In this document: positions 55,479-64,000 of the stretch, piece after piece
How the letters are laid out: every line of letters starts with the position of its first letter
Numbering within the stretch: the stretch's first letter is position 1
Position numbers and translations under genes: made by a program
The notes under the pieces: generated by a model
Told to the model about the DNA's origin: nothing
Database searches by the model: none
What the model saw: only the letters and a program-made list of their open reading frames with translations
NCBI GenBank assembly: GCA_947579605.1
Contig: OX388309.1
Span: 22,387,071-22,451,070 of the forward strand
Direction: 5' to 3'
Source: Athripsodes cinereus
Lineage: Eukaryota; Arthropoda; Insecta; Trichoptera; Leptoceridae
Length of the DNA stretch: 64,000 bases

Positions 55479-55947
55479 CAGATCAAAGGTTTAGTACAAA
55501 AAGGAAAGGTACAAAATGAAATAAGATGAATAGTTTCATTGAAAAGTATGTTTTTAATTATCTACATTTGGCAATAAATTCACAATCGCAAGTGTACGTT
55601 AATAATATTATAACAAAGCGTTCAAATTAATAATTCATCAATCGATTTGAGTAGACCAATCAAACCGTTCATATATTATATTATTCTAAACTTCGGTATA
55701 AATTTAATCAGTGGAGTGAAAACATTTTTCAATCAATCTTTGAATTATATATACGAGCATGTATTTTTTTCGTTTGTAGTATATTTTTTTTTAAATATTG
55801 CAAACCGATTTAATTAACCCGCTTTTCTCCGTAACTGAAATCATCGAACGGAAAAATACATTCGAGTTTTTCGTTTTTATTTTTATATAAATGTTATACT
55901 TCCATATTTTTGTATTTTATGTTATATCATCAATACGTTCACAGTGT
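55479..55947. other. no gene recognised
   Basis: AT-rich DNA up to the scaffold gap. Confidence 0.45.
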
Positions 55948-56147
55948 NNNNNNNNNNNNNNNNNNNNNNNNNNNNNNNNNNNNNNNNNNNNNNNNNNNNN
56001 NNNNNNNNNNNNNNNNNNNNNNNNNNNNNNNNNNNNNNNNNNNNNNNNNNNNNNNNNNNNNNNNNNNNNNNNNNNNNNNNNNNNNNNNNNNNNNNNNNNN
56101 NNNNNNNNNNNNNNNNNNNNNNNNNNNNNNNNNNNNNNNNNNNNNNN
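55948..56147. other. assembly gap of 200 N
   Basis: Exactly 200 undetermined bases, a placeholder length rather than a measured one. Sequence on both sides is AT-rich, and long AT runs and a hairpin lie within 140 bp to the right. Confidence 0.99.
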
Positions 56148-56282
56148 ATTTCCGATGAAAATTTGATCACACAGTCATTCATATATATATATATATATGA
56201 AGACTGTTTTCATCCGAAATGCATGTACAACATGCACCTCATGAATGAAAGATCATTTGATTTATATATATATATATATAGG

Positions 56283-56432
56283 TATTGGATTAATTATACC
56301 TATTCACATTGTGACTAGTGCACATCGAATGAGTTACTCTCTCTCTATATATATATGTATATAGAGAGAGAGAGTAACTCATTCGATGTGCACTAGTCAC
56401 AATGTGAATACCTAGGTATAATTAGTTCAATA
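56283..56432. repeat. long palindrome with (AT)n loop next to the gap
   Basis: Arms of about 65-70 bp: TATTGGATTAATTATACC, TATTCACATTGTGACTAGTG, CACATCGAATGAGTTACTC and a CT run. The right arm is the complement, with a 4-base CTAG insertion. The loop is an (AT)n with TATATGTATA. Two further (AT)n runs are at 56181-56198 and 56262-56280. Confidence 0.85.
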
Positions 56433-57489
56433 TGCGTTACACGTGTATATCTATGCACCTACTTACTCGCGTCCTGATATTATTATTATTGGTAAATCAA
56501 AGTACTCACTTCTGTTCTACAGTATTTGAACCTTCATTGATGAATCAAACCTCTTCAATAATTGTTTTGTTTAATATATTTTCTGAGCCTTAAAATAAAT
56601 TACTAAATACAAACACGAAATAAGCAAAATCATTTTTTTCATAATCTTCTTAATTAAAAGGGTACTTGAAAATAAAAACAATACAAAACATAATTATTCA
56701 TTTGAATGAAAATGATGTCTTATAAATATTCTCACATACGCGTAATAAATACTTCATTCTCGATGATTTCCAATATCAAAAAATTGCAAAATAATTATCA
56801 ACATTAAGTACACTTTATTCAAATAGAAAAGTCCATTGAAAGTTAAAAGAAGAATATTTTTTGTTCTTATGAAGGTACTCAGACTTCTTCGTATTGCTTC
56901 GCAGTAACAAAACAACCTACCAATACTTGAACTATGTAAAGAGGTTTCTAATAAATCTTGGTTTGGTACTCACTAAATTTTAAAATTAGAAATTTAATAC
57001 CAGGTGAAATTCGAATTTTGAATCTTTCTTTAATATGTGTTTCTACAATCAATGCATGACAATGATAATTTATAAAACTATTCCATTCCATTATTTCCGA
57101 CCCATTATTCCCGCTTTTTATCTGCTATTTCCTAATAAATAAATAAATATGCCTACCTGATTTATTAGATTATAAATCGCAATGAAATTGACAAATATTT
57201 GTTCAAAACTGTTCACGTGTTGAAATTCGTGACAAAGCTGAACCAAATACATAGAGTTCCTGTATGTTTCAATAATGAACCAATTGATTTACCGTAAACG
57301 ATTCGTTTGTTGGAAATAATTTCAAATTTCGAATAATTTCATTGGTAAATAAAAAGTTGTGTTCTATTCTAGGATTGGAATGCGATAATGGTCGCAATTA
57401 TGATTGGTTACGTAAGTTAATGCCTGAACCAATACAAAGTGTGGTGTTGTACCTACTCATGTTGTACTATTAGTAGGTATTTTTACATA
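56433..57489. other. no gene recognised
   Basis: AT-rich DNA with no supported feature. Confidence 0.45.
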
Positions 57490-57665
57490 CTAGTATAGTT
57501 CTACCCGGCAACGCTTAGAAAATAAAACATCATTATTTGTGATATTGATACTTGCGGATAGCATAATTACATTACTGGCAAATGCCAAAAAAAATGGGAG
57601 AATCAATTTTAAACTGGCAACACCGTTATACAAATATTTTTGACAGTTGTTTTATCACGATTTAA
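57490..57665 (-). repeat. possible Helitron-like 3' end, related to 15003-15133
   Basis: On the minus strand it ends GTTGCCGGGTAGAACTATAC followed by CTAG and T. A CCGGGT box near a CTAG terminus at an A/T junction is also seen in the Helitron at 43566. The rest (TTGCGGATAGCAT, AATGGGAGAATC, AACTGGCAACACCG) is shared with 15003-15133 but not with that Helitron. The other end is not defined. Confidence 0.45.
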
Positions 57666-58732
57666 TGAAAAGTATCCATGTTATGTTTTAACGTTTTAAT
57701 TAAACTATTAGCAGTTGTTAGCATAAGATGAGACCACGTATAGAGTGTTTTTTTTTTATTTCCGTCTTGTCTACATATTCACAATATCTATACAGTACAT
57801 TTTAACAACATATATACAAACGATCACAGAAATTTATAAGATTAAATTATTATTATTGGCCTCACTATGAAGGCGGCACGTTTGTACTAAGTTTTTTTAT
57901 TATGAACCGCAGATTAAAAACAAAAAGAAAATGTTATCTACTCGCTTAATAGTAATAGCGAAGAGTAACCCTACTTAAGATTCTGTATACCCACAATAAA
58001 TAATTGTACGCTTTGTGAAAGATTTATTGCTATGAGCTATGTATGCACAGTTGTAAAATGTTGCCATATCGAAAATTAAGTCATCCAATTTGAACTTATC
58101 TGTTGTTTTAAGGTTGTATCATGTTTTCTTTTGTTTTGGTTGAAATTGTTTCAACTCATTTACCATCAGCTGATTACGAAAAAAAACGAGAAAAAAATGC
58201 AGGGAAATATTTTTCTTCACAGTAGGTACCTACATGTGTGTTTTCTTAGCGAAGAATACAAAATTTTGCCGTTCCACTATTTGAATAATTGGTTAGATGG
58301 AATTTATTACTTACTAAACTAGTGATAATCTCTTCATTGCATACAATCGCACTTTGTATTACACATATCAATTACACACTTACACATCGAATTCGTAAAC
58401 TATAAAATCTGCATGAGATTTTTTTTAACAAGAATGAATATTTTCCATAGACCCTTCATATTTGATATACGAGAATAGCGCTACTTAAGTATCAAATCTG
58501 TTCGACCAATCACCTGCTTGTATTTTAAAATTGACATGGAATAAAATGACATTCGAAAAGTAATTTTGACACGGATTACATTCGAGACCAAAAAGGGTGA
58601 ATGTGATAATATTTTTTACAAACCTAAGCGTTCTTAATTTGAAAAGTGAGTTATATTCGTCCACGGTGGGAACATTTCTAGAATTTTTATAGTTGACCTT
58701 AGAATTTTTATTTTTACACTTGGAGTAATAAA
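57666..58732. other. no gene recognised
   Basis: AT-rich DNA with no supported feature. Confidence 0.45.
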
Positions 58733-58830
58733 CCACGTGGAGTCCCCGGGAAAGAATTGGTCTCCTACTCTTTTATATAAGTTTTAGAGTGTCTTGTAAA
58801 TGTCAGGTGTTCATAAAACCTCATGTGAAA
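58733..58830 (+). repeat. TAG-family repeat, 5' part only
   Basis: CGTGGAGTCCCCGGGAAAG, AATTGGTCTCCTACTC, AGAGTGTCTTGTAAATGTCA and GGTGTTCATAAAACCTCATG. It holds the 5' part and ends where the family middle begins, so the 3' end is missing. Confidence 0.65.
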
Positions 58831-59037
58831 ATATACACAATTGAGTATTCCAGAGTTTATCTAAAATCATGTTTTCATATACAAATTATTCTCTTGATCT
58901 AACAGAATTTTCTTTATTTATTCTTTTTGCACATCATCATAATATAACAGTGTTAACAAAACAATATAAAATTTAAAAAAAACTAGGACAATATGCAGTG
59001 GTGAGATTATCACTATAAAGTGATAATTTTTAAAATG

Positions 59038-59179
59038 AAATACAATATATAGTTATCCCACTATTGACTTTATTTATGTGTGATCTTTACTTTTGCCTGA
59101 CGATGAGAGCGGAAACTCTTGAAACCCGGCTCGCAAAAATAAATAAAGTCAATAGTGGAATAACTATTATATTGTGTTT
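59038..59179. mobile_element. foldback element carrying a hammerhead-like core in its loop
   Basis: Arms AAATACAATATATAGTTATC, CCACTATTGACTTTATTTA and their complements (59138-59179) pair with few mismatches. The loop holds CTGACGA, a hairpin GAGAG-CGGAAA-CTCTT and GAAA, enclosed by TTTTGC and GCAAAA, which also pair. It shows the same block as 21256-21313 with compensating differences. Partial end repeats AGATTATCACTATAAAGTG (58999) and CTATAAAGTGATTTC (59243) lie outside. Confidence 0.7.
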
Positions 59180-59756
59180 CTTTTTTAAAATTTTAATATG
59201 GACTTCAACCAAGAACCGTCGGTCGATAAATGAAACTTTACTATAAAGTGATTTCTTCCATTTAACCACGATTCTATCAAAGAATTCTATCAAATAAATC
59301 AATAGCGTTTGTAGTCAAATAATCTTAAACGCTTGAAACAAATTCCTTATAATGATCACCGAAGATTTTCAAGGAAATCTTAAGCGGTGTAATATTAGAA
59401 TGGTTTATGTTATCATCAAGAGTCAGGTATTCTAATAATATCCGAATCTCGCTTTAGAATCCAATATCAAAATAATACCGGTATTTCTCGAGCGATACAT
59501 TTTAATCTAAGTATCCATTTTCATCCTCAATTTCTTTGGAGAGTCATCCTTCTTCCAAATATCCTACTACACGATTATTGAGATCGTAAAATGTAACATT
59601 CGGCTCTAATGGTCTGACCAGGGGTAATCAATCGGAATATATACATAGATACTTATTTATACGTGAAATGCGTGACATCCTCTTTTTAAATTCCAATCAA
59701 TTGAATTGAAGACTTTCGAAAGTATTTTAATGTAATATTTTGGACAAATAGAGATA
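59180..59756. other. no gene recognised
   Basis: Only the short repeat at 59240-59275, shared with 47539, can be supported. Confidence 0.4.
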
Positions 59757-59800
59757 TGAAATTCAAATTCAAATATTTTTATTTAAACAAAAATTTAATA
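59757..59800 (-). repeat. 3' tail of a minus-strand relative of the 5166 element
   Basis: On the minus strand it reads AATAAAAATATTTGAATTTG and AATT, the same terminal word as at 11268-11290. The body should lie at 59800-60300, but no coding remnant is clear. Confidence 0.5.
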
Positions 59801-60733
59801 ATATTTTATACACACCTTATTACTAAAAAAAACCACATTTATTACATACTTGAAATATCTTTGAAATTCATAAAAAAATAGCTTATGTTATTTTTCGAAA
59901 TCGAGAAAACACAAAATATGTATCTTTACTTTGAAAGTCTTAAAGTTGATCCCATCAAGCTTGAGTCAACCTCTACTTGAATGTATTTACGTAGAATTTA
60001 TTTTATTTTATCTACGCGAAAATCACACGAAAATCTGAAGAGGGCTGCATAGGATGGAAGGCAATGGAAAGAAATATCAGAGCTTTGGTGTAAACCAGAC
60101 CACAGGATTGAAACTAGAGAATTTGTTGTTCATCCAAGTCTTGTGTCGTTAGTCACAAAAACCTACAATAAAAGTATAGTGATTGTTATAGAACGTTCTA
60201 CAAAACCGCACCACCTTGCAGCGGTATGACTTTTTTGATGCTTTTTCACTCCAATCTTATGTAATCGCGGGTGCTTCAATGAAATGGGAGACACTTTGTA
60301 TCATGATTATCATTTTTATTTCTTGTTTTTAAACATCACCGAGTGCTAAAAAAACATGGTTAATAGAAACACATACAATATTCTTAGTTCACTAGCTGTG
60401 TGAATGGTAAAGGGAAGAAGGAACTAGCACTTGGTTTCTGCACATAGAATATTATGAATTTAATGTACCAGAAACACTCCGCTACACTGACTTCAAAAAT
60501 AATAATAATAATATGAATGCAACATTCACCAAACCATACATTGCAGAAGAGTGAACATGTGAAAATTGAAATAAGTAACGCCGCATTAGGTGATAAATCC
60601 AGGTAACAGAGCGAATCTTCCTCTTTATTTTATGATTGCATTTTATAAATATTACATTCCCTTGTCTACGTTTTCCGTTAAACCGTGCATACTGAAATGT
60701 TTTACATCCAGTATTTTTTTTTTATTTTGAAAT
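59801..60733. other. no gene recognised
   Basis: May include the decayed untranslated body of the preceding minus-strand element. Nothing is certain. Confidence 0.4.
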
Positions 60734-60867
60734 TAATATTCTATATTCTATGAACTTATTATTTTGAATTGATGTAGTGATGATTTCATAACTTGTGTCA
60801 TAATATTCTATATTCTATGAACTTATTATTTTGAATTGATGTAGTGATGATTTCATAACTTGTGTCA
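60734..60867. repeat. perfect tandem duplication of 67 bp
   Basis: 60734-60800 is repeated exactly at 60801-60867 (unit starts TAATATTCTATATTCTATG and ends CATAACTTGTGTCA). There are two units only. Confidence 0.95.
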
Positions 60868-62519
60868 AACACATAGTTTGTACTAGGTTTACCATTAGTT
60901 TTAGGAAGATACCTATGCATGAAGAATGCCTTCATACAAAAGTTGAGGAGAGTCCAACAACAGATCACAAATAGCAGATTAATAATTCACTCAGTGTACC
61001 TGTATATTCAATCTATTTGTACATTATTCCTTTTTCTGTTATACATGACGTAGAGTTCCAATATGATTTACCTACTAATTGCTAATTATCTCTTATTACG
61101 AGTATTATTATTAAGCTCGATTTTTGTAGATGTATAAAAATAAACTCTATCTACCTTCTCTATTGAAATTCTTTGCTTGACTTTTCATTAAATATTATTA
61201 TTAGTAGGTAGGTAGTATTTGATCTAATTCATCCTTACAATTTGCTGTGCGTTCACATTTTAAGCTCCATTTCATCCAATTTAACGAAATGAACACCAAT
61301 TAGATCTTTTCACGGGACACTTGTCCAATCTGTTTCCACTTGATGCCATTGCGTCTGTTTCATACTTATCTACCAATTTCATTAAATTTATCACAATATA
61401 CGAAGTCGTTCCTTCAACTGTAAAGAGATTGCTTGCTACACCTTCGGGAAATTAGGCAATTTATAATGAGTTTCTGCTTACTTGAGTAACAGATAGGTGT
61501 ACCTACTTTGAACACTTCTATCTGATTAAATAAATCTAATATATAAAATATTATCTCAATATTTGTATGATAACTTTCAAGGCCAGCAATAGAAATTAAT
61601 CATATTTTGTTAGAAATTTTAATAACTAAGTAAAGACGTGAAATCATAATTCCCGTTTTCATGTGATTCTATCGAAAATTGTTGTTTAAATCAGAAGTTC
61701 CGTGTTATTTTACTATCGATGAGATAAGATTTTGTGACAAATAATTTAGCGCAACAGTTTCTTATGGTTTGTATTGATTCTGAAATCCTTATACAGATTT
61801 CATTGCATCTCTGGTTATATAAATATATATTTAAAAATAACTTGGAACATTAGTTTACGATCGCCGATCGGTAGTTGTATGTATGTTGGAAAAGAACGCA
61901 ATTAATATTTTGATCTTGGCATTCGGCTTTAACTCACCTGGCTTATTGCATCTTTTGGTGTTTCATTTGGACGTTTATTACAGGGTCTAATTATTACCGG
62001 TGTTTTATCGATAAAGCTCTTGTAGCAATTTTATTATCAGCCGAACGAACGCCTTGGGAATATAGGGTAGGTACAATGATTTGACTTGTAATCATTTATG
62101 TAATTATTATCGAACATATATTATACAGTTTATTATAATAGGTCGTATCTATATTGCTTTTATTGTACTACAGTACTGTACTGATATAACTGTGACCCAT
62201 TTCCAGATTGATACAGGTGTATGGTATCAAATAAGATTAATGGACAATTTCACCACCCTATAACACCTCAAAGGTATTATTAATAACATTTCTTCTATCA
62301 TACATATACCCATACACGTATGTGTGAATTGCAGAGCCAAAGCTTGGTCACCATTAAGTAATTTTGAACAAAATTTAATAAGTTTAGGAAACCACGCTGT
62401 GAAGGTACTACCATGCACGGTACCTACTTTTAAACAAAGTATAAATATTTCGAAACAAAGTGTTTAAGTAACCACATTATTTTCAATTTTTTTTTCTTGT
62501 GTTTTGACTCAATGAAAAT
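60868..62519. other. no gene recognised
   Basis: AT-rich DNA with no supported feature. Confidence 0.45.
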
Positions 62520-62717
62520 TGGCATAAAAACGGCATTCATTCGTCCATTAGGTTTTTTTATGGTCTGAATGACTCTCTTTCATAATAAACCATGACAATG
62601 ACATTTGAGCGTTAGGAATGTCATGGGAAAAGGTGACTCGGTTTTCCAACATCGCTTAGAATAGAGATGGCTGATTTCTGCAATTTCTTCACAAGAGGAG
62701 TATCGAAGAGCGAAAGT
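62520..62717 (+). pseudogene. RTE-C 3' end, decayed
   Basis: It keeps the RTE-C order with many changes: GGCATAAAAACGGCATTC, CTCTCTTTCATAATAAACCA, GACAATGACATTTGAGCG, GGAATGTCATGGGAAAAGGT, GCTGATTTCTGC and GAGGAGTATCGAAGAGCG. No frame survives. Confidence 0.7.
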
Positions 62718-64000
62718 AACGTAATTTATAATAAAAGTTCAATTCACTTTATACACTTAGTACCTATGTAAATCTATATTATATTTTGTAGAACTTATTA
62801 ACTTTTCACCACATTAATAATATTATTATGATGCGTATGAGTTTTTGAAATGGCATAGTATTAATAATAACTATACCTATTATTTTACGTATGGTTTTAA
62901 TGTTGTTAAATTATTACACCCCATATTCCATTTACCCTTCATAGGGGTAATGATGAAATGATAATATGAAATTTGAAATGGCATTTCATCCGCAAATTGA
63001 AAGACGTAGGAATTAATTGAATCTGAAAATACCCTGCTCACTAAAATAACATAATGTAGGAATCCTAATACAATTTCAAATACTTTCTTTCTTGTATTGT
63101 TTTTCAGTGTAACTAACTGTATCAAAATATTATTTTTTGTACCTACATCTTTTCCGATGACCCTTGATTTTGTATTATTATTTTTGAGAAACATTTTCTT
63201 TGATTACGACAACGTCTTGTAGGATTTTATTCATTTGTCGTTTTTTGTATACAAACGCTGGCCGTTTTATGAGTCGCTTACAGTCATGTACGAGTACCTA
63301 CATCGATTTTCAAAATTTTGAAACACCAGAAGATCCGGCTTTTGAATTTACTCTATAGATTCAACGAACCATGTTTTTTTCCTACTCTCAAAAAATGATA
63401 AAAACAACATAAAGGCAGCATCAATAAATAATATTTTTAAATTCTAAACTCTTACAAAAACTTAAGACACATTATTTATCATTGATAATGATAACAATGA
63501 ATCATAAAAAAATACTTAGATACGAAAGCTTGTCTTTGATGAAATTATGAAGAATGAAGAACCTTTATAATATAATATGAGATATATATGATGGGAGTTC
63601 TGCTTCTGATATCAAAGCATTTATGGTAAATTTTATTAACGTTTGCTATATTGTACATACATAGATACTCATCATGATTGATGCGCAAATTCGATGAAAT
63701 GTAATGGATAAGGTAAAACGGAATTGATGGTGGTCTTGGTGGGTGCTTTCTATTGAAGACAAGGAAATTTCAAAGTATGTGCGAGGAACTAATGAAAATT
63801 CAGAGTAATTGAAACAGTAATATTAATTTGGTATCTGCAAATATTATGAATATCTAAAGGGTAATTTTGTTTTTCAATTCATGGAAATCTGATACGGCAC
63901 AGTGAGGAAATATAAATATTCTTTAATGTTTGGAGTACAGTTAAGTCTGGACTCTGGCAAAACAAAGGGATTCTTATTATTTAAGAGAAAACTCTGTGCA
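62718..64000. other. no gene recognised
   Basis: AT-rich DNA to the end of the window with no supported feature. Confidence 0.45.

Noticed and set aside
55891..56318. ORFs across the gap region
   Set aside because: They consist mostly of undetermined bases.
62300..62350. A copy of the 13429 foldback end
   Set aside because: Words such as TATGTGTGAATTGCAGA look alike at first sight, but the order and spacing do not hold.

Overview
This is eukaryotic, almost certainly insect, DNA. It is strongly AT-rich and full of short AT words and TAGGTA(C) words. It contains no recognisable host exon, tRNA or rRNA gene, and everything I can identify is transposable-element DNA. The retrotransposon families are the arthropod kinds (CR1/Jockey-group and RTE-type non-LTR elements). 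One non-autonomous Helitron resembles the Lep1 family of insects. A 200-N scaffold gap lies at 55948-56147. The order of insect cannot be fixed from this window. The family names used here (RTE-A, RTE-B, RTE-C, RTE-D, H, TAG) are local labels, not database names.

Layout. 1-2800: ends and fragments of several retrotransposon families. 5166-11297: a complete non-LTR retrotransposon bounded by a 10-bp target-site duplication. It carries a gag-like ORF1, an unexpected 421-codon ORF rich in cysteine and tyrosine, and an endonuclease/reverse-transcriptase ORF2 broken by a single TAA. All are in the same frame, with stop-to-start gaps of 12-15 nt. 11300-23480: mostly anonymous AT-rich DNA with foldback elements, SINE pieces and tiny retrotransposon 3' ends. 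23484-25934: a 5'-truncated RTE-A element with an open 805-codon frame and a perfect 14-bp target duplication, the youngest-looking insertion here. 26600-32400: decayed RTE and CR1-like ends. 32677-36154: a field of a recurring motif of about 23 nt in both orientations, split by an RTE-B element (33218-35600) that carries one frameshift. 36170-47000: CR1-like, TAG, H and RTE-C copies, a long hairpin and the Helitron. 47000-64000: mostly featureless, with TAG copies, three long hairpins next to or beyond the scaffold gap, and a 67-bp tandem duplication.

How the parts relate. No host pathway is encoded. The window is a record of target-primed retrotransposition: most copies are 3' ends, several with clear target duplications. 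The main biological interest is the extra ORF between gag and pol of the 5166-11297 element. Next come a conserved 3' hairpin (GGC-N4-GCC) shared by three copies of one family, a hammerhead-like core seen twice, and the unexplained motif field around 32.7-36.2 kb. Identity between copies was judged by eye; no alignments or searches were run.
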